A stretch of DNA of 64,000 nt from Sporopachydermia quercuum. Lineage: Eukaryota > Ascomycota > Sporopachydermiomycetes > Sporopachydermiales > Sporopachydermiaceae. The position numbers were made by a program, and so were the translations under genes. The notes under the pieces were generated by a model. That model searched no databases. It saw only the letters and a program-made list of their open reading frames with translations, and was not told where the DNA came from. The stretch is from positions 260,433 through 324,432 of the forward strand of contig BCGN01000007.1 of the NCBI GenBank assembly GCA_001599295.1, read 5' to 3'. Positions within the stretch are counted from its first letter, which is position 1; the number at the start of each line of letters is the position of its first letter. Below, one piece after another: positions 1 through 11,303 of the stretch.

Positions 1-1
1 T

Positions 2-418
2 GTCAGAATATCTGCTTCTGATAGTAAAGATGATGAGCCTAGTGCATGGAAAATTGAGGATTCACTGAAATTAGCAGATCTTCTTATTGAAAAAGGTATT
101 GATCTTATCGATGTATCTTCTGGTGGTATTGTATATAATCAGGATCGTTATAGAAAAGAGGATAACTATCAATTCAAGCTTGCAAAGCAAATTAAAGATC
201 ATGTTGGAGATAAAATATTAGTAACGAGTGTGAAAGACATTGATAGTGCCGCTAAGGCAACTGATATACTTGAGAAAGGAATCGATGCTGTTTTCGTTGG
301 CAAAGGATTTCTTAGAAACCCCGGTCTTGTATGGACATGGGCTGATGATTTGAATATTAGATTACATCAAATCCAGCAATATGAGTGGGGATTTTATCCG
401 AAGATTGAATCTATTTAG
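2..418 (+). CDS. NADH:flavin oxidoreductase, OYE/YqjM type (3' part)
   Basis: This is the C-terminal 138 residues of a protein entering from the left edge; the frame is open from base 2 to the TAG at 416-418. The segment ADLLIEKGIDLIDVSSGG and the later VFVGKGFLRNP match the last strands of the FMN-binding TIM barrel of class III (YqjM-like) Old Yellow Enzymes, where the second block binds the FMN phosphate. The tail QQYEWGF resembles the family's C-terminal QYERGW. Such enzymes use NAD(P)H to reduce activated alkenes; the substrate cannot be told from this fragment. The gene is convergent with the PPR gene. The call to family is firm, the specific function is not. Confidence 0.85.
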   Translation, partial: VRISASDSKDDEPSAWKIEDSLKLADLLIEKGIDLIDVSSGGIVYNQDRYRKEDNYQFKLAKQIKDHVGDKILVTSVKDIDSAAKATDILEKGIDAVFVGKGFLRNPGLVWTWADDLNIRLHQIQQYEWGFYPKIESI

Positions 419-1923
419 AAGGATCACTCATATTTCATATTAGAGGTGTAAACATTCTTTGGTTGAGAGCTAATAGTTGTACTTTAGTTATGGTGATTGG
501 TTTTATGACAGTTGAGTTAGTGTCGATGGCTATTGCGTAGCAACTAGACTCCATAGGCTGTCATTGTTTTATTGATATTATTTTATAGATAGATAGATAA
601 AGATTATTCATGCTAATGTTTTTTCATATTATTTTAAACAGTACAACGTGTATATATATAAATCACTTAACTAGATTGTGATTTATTATTGGTGGCCACA
701 TTTACAAATAAATAGAAGTAGTATCTCCAACTGCTAAATCAATTTAAAGCAACAGACCACCAGAAAGAACCAACATTATCAATAAAATCAGGATCTCAAG
801 AAATATTCGAGTTTCTATTTTCCTTAGTTATCGGCGTCAGCAATTGAGTTTATAGCTTACTCACATTAGTCCTATACTACAAACCTTATTTGGCTGGCAA
901 TGACTTGTTGATCTTCAACAAGAACTATATGAACGAGCTAAATTCCCAGGTGAATATCTATTGAGTTCACCCCTTACTACGCTCTTCTCGACTAATAAGG
1001 AAGGTTTCCAATTATCTTCAAATAATTTCAAAGGATTTCATACGTGAATAATTATCTTTACTGTATCAAAGCAAGTACTTAATAAGCTTTAAGTTGCAAA
1101 CTCTCTTTTCTCATCGAAGGGACATGCGTATTCATGCATATATCTTCAAACCTTACTCAACCTATTCTTATCAATTACTTCCGATTACAGTGTATAAATA
1201 AAAGTCTTCACCGATGCAAGATAAATTATATGTATATGCATTATNGAAAAGCAATTCAGGCACTTCTGAAGCTTTTATATGGTCTACGGTATTGACGTAT
1301 CATCTACTCTTGAGAAGAATGTTGTATGATGAATTCAGTCCAGCATGAGCGAATGGGCGAACATCCTATGATTCACAGTGGAACAATGGAACAAGGAATT
1401 GAATCATTGAGATGTATTTCTTTCATTGGACTAACAGAATATACAGGAATAAGTATCAATTTCCGGACAATTTGGTATTTCTACACGTCGTGTAGTTCTA
1501 ATAAACAGTCAATCCAGCAAATAAAAAANTGACGCCCCAAACAACCATTTAAATAAGAATTGATCTACATACANTTCATTTTCAGATCATCATGAAAAGA
1601 AACCTCTATTAGCCTTTAAATTTTCTATAGATAAAATAAAACATATAATTTCATAACCAAAAATAAAAATCAANTAGATAAAACTACTAAAACAATTCAT
1701 CAAAAATCATAAATATGAAACATTTACGTTCATTATTCATTCATGTGGTGTAAGGAAAAGGCTATAAATTGAATAGAAAATAGGGAACTAGAGAACGTGA
1801 TTCGTTCTTATTATTTGAATCAATGCTTTCATTACCATTATCTTAAGCTTGGTAATATTCTACGCTTAACAAATCATACCATTTCTTATATCCTTTCCTC
1901 ATTCTTCTTCCGTTTTTCCTTTC
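419..1923. other. Intergenic, convergent 3' ends
   Basis: About 1.5 kb between the stop of the flavin oxidoreductase and the stop of the PPR gene on the other strand. It is AT-rich, with a short (ATAG)n run at 585-599 and TATATATATAAAT near 650 that may serve in 3'-end formation. The only open frame, near 1326-1532, has no family resemblance. I see no RNA gene. Confidence 0.6.
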
Positions 1924-4900
1924 TTAAATAGTATTCTCAAGTACACTTCTCTCTTTAAAGCAACTTTCAACTAGTAAATACTCATCTTTCTCTTTCTTCC
2001 CTTTCTCGCTTTCCTCTTTCTTTTCTTTCCATTGACTCAGCAGTTTTTCAACCTTAGAGAAAACAGGCTTCGGATAACTCATTCCTTTCATTATCTCAAC
2101 TATTCTTGCTGCACTCTTAACATCGTTCCAATAAACATAGCATCTAACCATTGATTCAAAAGTAGAAGGTTCAATCAACTTTTTACTGAGAATGTAGTCA
2201 AATAGCATTTCGCTCTTAGTTATATCCTTTAATGCCCAACCACGAATAAGAACATTAGCCATATAAGCATCTAGCTCGATATCATATCTGGCCATTTCTC
2301 TCATAATCCAACTTGTTTTCTTTAGTTCCTTATGGACAACACAGCATTCAAGTAATGTTTGGAATATAATTGGATCAGGTCTTATTATGACATTTGTTTT
2401 CCAAGCATCATTGATATGATTAGAATTGGAGGATGCATCATAACTCACAGTAGTATCTATATCTACAATATCTTCAATTTCTTCATTTAATTCAACATTA
2501 CCAACTTCAACTTCAATATTCAGAGCTTTCGACCGAATTGGAGTATCATAGCCAGTAATTAGCTTATAGAACTCAATAGCAGCATCAAGGTTGTTCAATA
2601 AGATTCCTCTGGCATAAATCAATGTAGCATAATGTCTACCATTAGGAGCGANTTTATTCTCAGTCATAGTAACTAATACTTTATCAGCTTCAACCAAATC
2701 TGTAGGTTCAATAACTGTATGCATATCGATTAATAGCTTATAAGTATAATGAGATGGTTCAATGCCTTTAGCAATTAGCCTCTCGTACAATTTCCTGGCT
2801 CTCTTCTTATCGTTCTTGTTATGAATATAGTACTTCAACATAATGTTGTAAGGAGCAATCTTCACAACATAATTGCTAGCATTTTCCATATCACTGAAAA
2901 GTTGTTCAGCTTTTGATCCCATATTGGCTCTAACTGCTGCTGATATCATAGTACCATAAGTAACGCTTGATTTCTTGATGTTTTTGGACTCCATTTCATC
3001 AAATAAAGCAAAAGCATCACGAATCTTCCGTGCTTTTGATAATTTGGCAAGCACTGCGTTATAGATAAACGTATTCAGCACAACATTATGTTCCTTAGCT
3101 TCCTGAAACCATCTCATAGCCTCAGTCACATCATCATGACCACCGAGTCTTGATGGGGATGATCCAACTATCAAGTGGCCATATCCATCAGCACAAGGAG
3201 TGGTTCTAAGATGTCTTAGTTCACAATATGCTTGTAAAGCCATNGAATAGTCTAAATTGCTGACAGACTTAATGACACTTCGGTGGATATTCGTCCATGC
3301 TGTATACGCAATATGGTTGGTTGTAGCACTGGGGAAAGCTTTATTGGCCTCAAGCAGAACAATTTTAATAGGATCAATAGCATGCTCATTACCGGCTGCT
3401 TCAATCAATGCACAGTATGCTTTATACGATAACGGGATATTCTCACTGATAGCATCTTCAAATCTTCGGAAAGCAAGACCAATCTTTCTGGGTGTTCTAG
3501 CAAGAAGGACAATATCATTTGAACGAATAGTGTCGTAAGTCATAGTAACTGAAGGTGTATAAGGAATATCTCTTAATGGGGGCTCCTCTGGAACAGCTTT
3601 TGAAATAGCAGAAATCACAGTACCCTCTGTGCTGGTTGACTTTCCTGGAGACATACTTAAAGAAGGCGAAGAAGCTTCTGTCAATAACAGAGGGGAAGCA
3701 TTTCCTGCTGAAGAAACTGTAGCTACTGGTGNCAGAGCTACTGGNGCTTTCTCATTGGTTGCTGTACTAGCTTTAGTTTCACAAGGATTGCAGTTCAATC
3801 TGGATTCAATTTCGTTGGCATAGCTAAACTGATCCCAATCATCAGCTACAATGCTCAGACCATTAGAAATATCAGTAATAAAGGAATCGCTTGCTTTCAT
3901 CCCACTGTTTGTGAAATCTTCAACAAATGCGTTAAATCCTTCTTTAAAACAGAGATATTGCTCTTTGGTGATGCCTTCCTGTCTGGTGAACAGCACCTCG
4001 TTAATGAACAGTAAATACCAGGAAATTACCTGAGAAATAATAAACGGCGACTTGTTGACAGCAGAAAGATAGCTAGAGGTCTTATTTGCCCGTTCTTCAG
4101 CTAAACGGTTTAAAAGTAACAGTATTGGTTGGAAATTAGTATTGGTACAACAGCAAGAAGCACTGAACAAAGACGAGCTGCATAGCTTTGCTGCTGTTTC
4201 GAAGTTCAGTAAGGACTTAGTTGATAACGACTTGGTGATCAGAAATAGAGCCTCTGACGACAACCCAGGGGAAGAGTACTTACTGACTGAGTTCTCGCTT
4301 CTAATACACTCTAACCAATCCAAAACCATAGTAATATTCATTAAATCCTCTGTAAGCAGATAATCAACGACCTCAACAAGCATTAAATCATCAAACTCAA
4401 CCTTTCGGATCATTGACTCTTTGACTAATTGCAGAACTTCATTGGTGTCGCCATGCTTTAATGCTAAGGCCAGATAGTCCATTCTAGCTGTTTGAATAGC
4501 AGAAACGCTGGTTAGATCGTTTCTAGCAGCAAAAAAGTTATAAATACGTTTAACGAAGCCAAAAGGGGAATCTGAATAACAGGCTTTAGAAACAAGCTTC
4601 CCAATGGTTGCTGGTAGAATAACTGAACCCTTCGATTCGTCGAGCTTTAAAATGCGGTTCCACGCTGTTTTCAGATCATTTGATTTGATTAAAGCAGCAA
4701 TCAGACTATCATATAGAAGGGTAAAGTCCTTAGCCATACTATTACTGATATTCGTAGTACTACTGCTATTACTATAACTATTATTACTGTCAGTACCCTG
4801 CTCTTTCAGTTTAGCTTTTTCTAGGAAATCAAATGCTTCGGTGTATTTTCCTGATAACACCAAAGCCTCAATCAAACAACAAGACATGTCCACTCTCAGG

Positions 4901-6597
4901 CCAGTAAGAGCTTCATTCTTACTGCTTCCTTCAACCATTTCCTTATATCGGCGGAAAATCTCAATTGCTGATTCCAATTGGTTGGAATTGGTGAAAATCC
5001 TCATTAAATATAAATAAAAGTGACCGGTTTGCTTCAGTTCTTTGTTGAGAATGTCGTTGGTTTCGATATATCTAACTAGTCTCAAGATACTTGTACTATC
5101 GGGTGAATTAAACACGGAGTAGCCTTTTAGCAGTTGTAGTATTAAATCAGCTGGATACTCCCGCTTCTTTCCTCCAGTTAATGAAGCAAAGAACAGTTTT
5201 GTAGACAACGTGAAATAGTCAGATGCTTCGTCTATATGATTTGAAGCCTCCGATATAGAAGCAGGTAATGCAGAATTAGGATGTAGTTGCTGGAACCGTT
5301 GTAAAGTGTTTCCATAGCAAACGGTTGTTTCCTTAGTTGAATGTAATGTGAGAGCAGCCTGTAGTAAGCCGGATAGGATTGTTTGATAGGTTTCAGTATT
5401 GGAAGAGACTTTATTATTAAGCATATGTTGATAAGAAGTTAGTAGGGATTCTACCTTTTCGCTGGTGCTTGAGTAGTAACCTTTAGAATGGATGATTGAT
5501 TTCAGCACAGCGTTATATGTTGATAGTTGTATTTTGGTTGCGTGAGAAGGAAAGGAAATAAGATGGGAATAATGATTGAGAACAGTGTTATAATCCGAGT
5601 GAGTAAAAGCTTCAGCTATAACAAATTCAGTAGTGTTTAACTGAGACGATAAGGATGTCACTGATGACGATGTGCTTGTGGCGGTGTCACCCGTTTCAGA
5701 AGTAGTCGAGAGTGCATTAGATGCCTTGATGATACCTTCTGTTTCAACAGTTGGCTCCGATACCTTTGCTGCTCTATTGCTCTCACTTCTCAAATCATCA
5801 ACGGTATCCTTTGTTATATTCAGAACTTTGCCATTGTCAAAAGCCATGACCTCGGGACCATTCTGATATGTTGTATTGAGAATCTGGTGAGAGTCGTTAG
5901 AGTTTCTCCTTAACACCTCCTCGGGTATCTGTGAATCTAAGGTGTGCTGTTGCTGCTGTTGATGTTCCTGAAGTTCAGAGTAATCTCTAATGTGTATATT
6001 CTTTCGACCCTGTTCATTATGCCATTCTATCTCCCGTTGTCTATCTTGTTGTGAGTTCTTCTGTATTTTCTTCTCAGTGTCTCTTTCATGAGAATTCGTT
6101 TCAGGATTACCTTCAGTAGTCTGATAAGCTGAACTACTATACCTTCTTCTATTAACTCGTTTGTTATCAACACTATGAGGTATGTTATCTAGAAAAGCAC
6201 CCTCTTTTGAAGCAATTAAATCTATAGCTTGACGAGCTCCAACCGCAACACTGAAAGAGCTTCTGCCTCTTTTACGAGATCCAATAGCAACTTCGGCTCC
6301 GTCTATGGCGATATCAGTATCATCATCATCATACTCAGATAACTGTGGATACTGAGCATCAGATCCATAAATTGAAGGACCAGAGAAATAATAAGCACGG
6401 TAATGAGGATCGCTATTTTTTTCATTAGAATAATTATTTCCGCTTGGGTTATAAAAATCTTTCGGTATTACTTTATTATGTTTCGAGTAAAGAAAAGGAT
6501 TTGATGGGTTGAAGAAAGACGGTTGAGACTGTATAGATGAAGCAATGAAGAGATTCTTTGCTACAGCAGCATGTCTTGATAAGGACTTGAACATCAT
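1924..6597 (-). CDS. Very large mitochondrial-type PPR protein
   Basis: A single 1557-residue frame. The N-terminus (MMFKSLSRHAAVAKNLFIA) is basic and hydroxylated without acids, as in a mitochondrial presequence. Residues about 60-330 are low complexity with a short Gln run. Tandem 35-residue pentatricopeptide repeats are clearest at about 1150-1290 (for example TFIYNAVLAKLSKARKIRDA and SSVTYGTMISAAVR) and again at about 1400-1510 (PIIFQTLLECCVV). PPR proteins bind organellar RNA and act in its stability, processing or translation. The overall layout recalls the CYA5 class of fungal PPR proteins, but I cannot assign an ortholog or a target transcript. Several single Ns give undefined residues without breaking the frame. 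The length is far above that of most yeast PPR proteins. Confidence 0.85.
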   Translation of the reverse strand: MMFKSLSRHAAVAKNLFIASSIQSQPSFFNPSNPFLYSKHNKVIPKDFYNPSGNNYSNEKNSDPHYRAYYFSGPSIYGSDAQYPQLSEYDDDDTDIAIDGAEVAIGSRKRGRSSFSVAVGARQAIDLIASKEGAFLDNIPHSVDNKRVNRRRYSSSAYQTTEGNPETNSHERDTEKKIQKNSQQDRQREIEWHNEQGRKNIHIRDYSELQEHQQQQQHTLDSQIPEEVLRRNSNDSHQILNTTYQNGPEVMAFDNGKVLNITKDTVDDLRSESNRAAKVSEPTVETEGIIKASNALSTTSETGDTATSTSSSVTSLSSQLNTTEFVIAEAFTHSDYNTVLNHYSHLISFPSHATKIQLSTYNAVLKSIIHSKGYYSSTSEKVESLLTSYQHMLNNKVSSNTETYQTILSGLLQAALTLHSTKETTVCYGNTLQRFQQLHPNSALPASISEASNHIDEASDYFTLSTKLFFASLTGGKKREYPADLILQLLKGYSVFNSPDSTSILRLVRYIETNDILNKELKQTGHFYLYLMRIFTNSNQLESAIEIFRRYKEMVEGSSKNEALTGLRVDMSCCLIEALVLSGKYTEAFDFLEKAKLKEQGTDSNNSYSNSSSTTNISNSMAKDFTLLYDSLIAALIKSNDLKTAWNRILKLDESKGSVILPATIGKLVSKACYSDSPFGFVKRIYNFFAARNDLTSVSAIQTARMDYLALALKHGDTNEVLQLVKESMIRKVEFDDLMLVEVVDYLLTEDLMNITMVLDWLECIRSENSVSKYSSPGLSSEALFLITKSLSTKSLLNFETAAKLCSSSLFSASCCCTNTNFQPILLLLNRLAEERANKTSSYLSAVNKSPFIISQVISWYLLFINEVLFTRQEGITKEQYLCFKEGFNAFVEDFTNSGMKASDSFITDISNGLSIVADDWDQFSYANEIESRLNCNPCETKASTATNEKXPVALXPVATVSSAGNASPLLLTEASSPSLSMSPGKSTSTEGTVISAISKAVPEEPPLRDIPYTPSVTMTYDTIRSNDIVLLARTPRKIGLAFRRFEDAISENIPLSYKAYCALIEAAGNEHAIDPIKIVLLEANKAFPSATTNHIAYTAWTNIHRSVIKSVSNLDYXMALQAYCELRHLRTTPCADGYGHLIVGSSPSRLGGHDDVTEAMRWFQEAKEHNVVLNTFIYNAVLAKLSKARKIRDAFALFDEMESKNIKKSSVTYGTMISAAVRANMGSKAEQLFSDMENASNYVVKIAPYNIMLKYYIHNKNDKKRARKLYERLIAKGIEPSHYTYKLLIDMHTVIEPTDLVEADKVLVTMTENKXAPNGRHYATLIYARGILLNNLDAAIEFYKLITGYDTPIRSKALNIEVEVGNVELNEEIEDIVDIDTTVSYDASSNSNHINDAWKTNVIIRPDPIIFQTLLECCVVHKELKKTSWIMREMARYDIELDAYMANVLIRGWALKDITKSEMLFDYILSKKLIEPSTFESMVRCYVYWNDVKSAARIVEIMKGMSYPKPVFSKVEKLLSQWKEKKEESEKGKKEKDEYLLVESCFKERSVLENTI

Positions 6598-9500
6598 TTT
6601 GCTGCTTTTTGGTTTAAATGAGTGTAGTTATTTCAATCATTAGGATTAATGATGATCTGTTCATTCACTAGTGAAAGTGACGACGGTAATAGAAATAATA
6701 TTAGTTATTGTGTTGATGATGTTACAATGAGTAAATCTACTGAGCACCAGTGGTAATACTGCAATAGATAGATAGGTATGCAGAACAATAGGTGAGTTAT
6801 TGTCTGCTGAAAATAAGAATCAACAACACATTGAAAAATGAATATTCAATCGGAAATATGCAATTCCTAATAAATAAACGGAGCAAATCTATACTGTTAA
6901 TAAGAGAAGAAGTTAATGATATCTGTGAAGATGAATGAAACTTTTCATAGAGAAAGGATACGGACATGCCGAATAAAACAGAACAAACAGCAATGTCACA
7001 TATGTCATAGAGGACGAAACTGGATATAAAATTTAGATTGGAGTCAAAAGTACTGAAATTAGTATTAAGGTTTGAGGGAAATAAACGGTGGAAATTAGGA
7101 TAAGGTTAAAGCTGCGTTAACTGTGCAGAGTGCTACTATCAGGTTGAGAAGGAAGAATGGAAAGAAAGGGAATAATTTTACGAATAGAAATGGGCTAAGT
7201 TTTTAAATGCGTTGAAAATGAGATATATTCCATATGCTGAAGGCTTTGGCTTATGTGAAAGAATTGAATCGGAAAAGGGGTAAACTTAGGACAGACATTT
7301 CATTTCGGCTTTCACTAACGACTTGCTTCCGAAATAAACCCAATGCATGGAATATGTAGATGGTTGGTAAGCTTTTGAACGAATAGCAGGTGGAAGGAAA
7401 TATTCGGAAAGTGGAACTTAATATTNCAGAAGTTTAACTTAGGACATTTTGCAATGGAGACTTGATGTTGGTGCATTGAATAGTCTGCCTTTCATCTAGA
7501 GAATAGAATAGCAGTGAAATGAATAGACGGGTTACCAACAATCAAAGAAAAAAGAGTTAATCTAGCAAAATATTGTGATGGTAATCTATCATAGCGTTTA
7601 ATGTTGAATTATTTGCGTCGGACATTAGATATTGGAATGTTAGAATGTAGTATGTAGCCTTCAAGTAATGTGAGTATAGATGAGTAAGGTCAAATGTCAT
7701 TATAGGTCCACCAAGTAGTGAAACATTGGATTAGCTAGGAGATATATTTTTTATTGAAAACGATAATAAAATAACTAAATTTCAAAAGAAAAGCGATCCC
7801 AATTCCCGAGTTTCCATTCTTTAATTTTCATTTATANTATTTCAACTTTCATGTTTGGATGAAGAAGTAAATGTCAGAAAATGTCAGGGCAATTCATTTA
7901 ATGCTAGTTAAACTTTGTTTTAAAGTTTGGTTAAGCTCCGGTGCCACCGCCACAATTCTGATATTATTGTCACTTGTTCCTTGCAAGCACACATNTCACC
8001 ATCAATTTTGTAGTGCGAGATTTCGGATTATATTTTACTTGATTTGCACACTTCATTTACCGATTGTTATTTATACTTATATATGACTATTTCAATAGNC
8101 TTCAAAGCATTTATTGTCTTCTAATCAATATTGAGGGCACGATGGCAGGCGGCTATATTCAAAGATTATCGGTGGCTGTTATTGTTCCAATCTAAGAGTT
8201 AAACATTCATCAGTCTATTGTCCCCAAGTAGCCACCAACNCTTCCTTTTTTGTCTTAGGGCCTGAACTAAAATTCAAATAGCAGCGCCACAAACGAAAAC
8301 ATTTCGGACTCTAAAAACACATGTTACGCATTATTCAACGCGAAAGTTAACCTTATTAAGCTTCGCCAAAGAAATGAAATTTGCCCTATGTTATTGAACT
8401 TTTCACTTCTGCTCGTTCTTACCACTAATGTAAGCCAATCAAAGAAAAGGCAATACTGTTCTTTATATTCATGTTTTAGAGCAACGACTTAATGGGAACA
8501 ACCATTGGACTGACATTTAAAATTCTTTGTTTGACATGCTGAGATAGGATTTAAAGGTTTCAATAGAATTTGAAGTATCTTGAAGTAGTAGAATGATACG
8601 CGAAGTAAATCTGGTTGACAGCAAATGTCTGATGGGTCTTCATTATGAATGAAGCGATTCTTGATGGTTAAGCAACGCAGATGAGCAGACTGCTGTTGAN
8701 ACTTATATTGATGAGAAGCTTTCTTCTAAAACTTTTACTATTGGGACGGTTACTTTTTTTTGTTTACCAATTTTAATAATCTACTTGTACCTCTTTACTG
8801 AGAATAGAATGCATATTATCCACGTTGAATTCCTCCAATAACCTAATACGTTGGACCATATATCGTTCACTGCTCTCTTAAAATGACTATGTAGTTTACC
8901 ATTGATATATAATAATCAGACAAATATACATACTATCGATCAGTATAAACGCTAGAGAGTACTTTATTTACTCAATAAGCCTTGACTTGTCTTCGACTTA
9001 ATAATCAACAACAGGCCAAGTGAGAATAGAGAATATGATCTTCAATTGAGAAATATCGTTATCATATGCCAATGAATTTTCATTTATTGTAGTGTCAACA
9101 TTATCAAATCATGATAACAAGAGAGTCAATGCTAAATTATGAATCAATCGTAATAAGCGTATTACTCATGCTTCATACTGAATATACGTATATTTATTTA
9201 ATAGTTCACTGATTCGACTAATAATTGCCAATTATATTCTTATTCATTTCTGTTCTATGGGTAAAAAGGTATCCATCATCAACTATCTGTATTGATATAG
9301 TTTGATGAATATAATAAGTCATGTAACTTTATCAACTTTTGGTCAATAATTACGAGCTGAATAAACATTCATCCTACAGGAGATATCCCAAGAACGTTTG
9401 AAAGATCTTTCTCAAACTATTTCTCTATTATATTATTGTATTAATTATATTATTATTATTAGTATTAGTTTAACTGTTTCAGTAAGATGAATCAACTGAT

Positions 9501-9693
9501 TACTATTTAGTTTTAGTAGCATTAAAAAGAGTTCATCAGCATTTAATATTTCTAAACTTTGATAGATAAATAAATAAAAGAATAGAAAAAGAATAATATA
9601 GATAAACAGAAGATTACTCCCCTATTTTTATTATTTTATTATTAACCAAAATAAACATAATAGATCATTCAATGAAGATAATGAATCCAACGC
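6598..9693. other. Long intergenic region upstream of the PPR gene
   Basis: About 3.1 kb with no convincing gene, the longest gap in the window. From about 6890 to 7740 the + strand is rich in purine and G (7141-7200 has 19 G and 2 C), so it is pyrimidine-rich on the sense strand of the PPR gene and probably part of its promoter. The part from 9420 on, next to the ERG13 stop, is ATT-rich and probably its 3' end. A frame at 7871-8086 looks like chance. No snRNA or snoRNA motif was recognised. Confidence 0.5.
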
Positions 9694-11303
9694 TTACTCT
9701 TTGATAGCATATGATCTTTGGTACATATCATTCACTTCAACTAAATAATAAGTACCAGATTTAAGATCAGCAATAGGTCCAGAAGGCTTAACACCTTTCT
9801 TCAAATGAAGCTTTTCTCTTAAAGCCAAAGATGCTTCGTACTCACTTGGTGTTTTGGTAATTCTGTTGTCAAGTTTTGATTGAATATCCAAAACTTCAAC
9901 AATTTTACTGATATCACCTTTAACGACAGCTGAAAAGAATGAAGCAGCTAAACCTGAACCATAAGAGAAGAAACCAATTCTCTTCCCTTTCAACTTTTCA
10001 GCACCAACATAATATAAACAAGAAGCTAAACCAGAATAAACTGAAGCACTGTACATATTACCACAATTTGTTGGAACAATGATTGAAGGTGCAAGTCTTT
10101 GCTTTGCTAAATCTTTGGCAGCAGTGACAAAAGCCTTTTCAACACCTCTGTCGGTTAAAGTTTTTTCATAATCTAAAGTGGCATATTCTTCTGGGATATC
10201 ACNTTCAACAATACTAGGATCAGCACGATAATCATTAAACAGAAGTCTGGCATATGACTTGCTCACTAACTTACAGGTAGGAGCATGGAAAACGTTATAA
10301 TCGAATCTCTTGAGGCCCTTCTCAGTAGTATCCAAACCAAGCTTTTCGGCTTTCTTGTTGTAGTTATTATAAGCTTTATCTAAAGCTTGAGTGTAACAAG
10401 TCAATGAGTAATGACCGTCAACATATGGGTATTCAGAAGTAAAATCAGGCTTATAGAAATCATAAACGTGCTCCATATGACTACCCCTGGCATTGTCGAA
10501 GACGATGGGAGCATCAGGTCCAATCAACATTGCAACAGTACCAGCACCACCAGTTGGTCTTGCACTACCTTTATCATAAATAGCAATATCACCAGCAACA
10601 ACAATTGCATCTCTTCCATCCCAGGCAGACGATTCAACCCAGTTGATAGCATTGAAAACTGCATTAGTACCACCATAACAAGCGTTAATGGTATCAACAC
10701 CTTCAACATCAGTGTTATCTCCAAACAATTGCATCAAGACGGACTTAACAGACTTTGATTTATCTAACAAAGTTTCAGTGCCAACTTCTAATCTGCCAAT
10801 GCTAGAAGGATCAATGTCATATTTTGTTAATAAGGACTTTAACACTGTCAAAGACATTGAGTAAATATCTTCAGTATCATCGACAAATCCCATATTGGTT
10901 TGGCCCAAACCAATGGTGTATTTACCCTTTGGGATTCCATCAAATTCTTCGAGGTCAGATTGGTTGACACACTAAAGATATAGTTAGAATGGGCTCAGAT
11001 TATTAGCATCGATCGAGTGCAAAATATGTGAGAGTTGATTTAATATTGGATAACTGATGGTTTACATGCTGTTTATCTATTGCGCAAGAAATATAGTAAT
11101 AATAACAACCAAATCAATCAGTTTCTTTCTCAACAACAAGATCCCAACATCGCACTATCCACACCTTGTGTCGATCATGTCCAACTACCTCCCAACACTA
11201 TCCACCATTTCAATTGGGTCAATAGACAGCAAATACTTACTTTTGAAGGAATATAAATATCAAAAGCTTTGATACCAACGTTTTGAGGTCTTGAAACAGT
11301 CAT
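9694..11303 (-). CDS. ERG13: Hydroxymethylglutaryl-CoA synthase
   Basis: Condenses acetyl-CoA with acetoacetyl-CoA to HMG-CoA, the step before HMG-CoA reductase in the mevalonate/ergosterol pathway (cytosol). Two exons: 11303-11241 (21 codons, [21 protein letters not shown]) and 10971-9694. The intron (10972-11240, 269 nt) has donor GTAAGTA, branch CTAAC and acceptor TTTAG, and splicing gives the conserved join [16 protein letters not shown]. The product has 446 residues. Family motifs are present: the catalytic Glu in RLEVGTETL (about E83), the nucleophilic Cys in NACYGGTNA (C119) and the catalytic His in NVFHAPTCK (about H250). It lacks the extra N-terminal residues of S. cerevisiae Erg13. 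Identity with Erg13 is very high over the whole length. Confidence 0.97.

Noticed and set aside
7871-8086. 71-codon plus-strand frame in the 3.1-kb gap
   Set aside because: Hydrophobic, AT-driven translation with an N and no supporting features.
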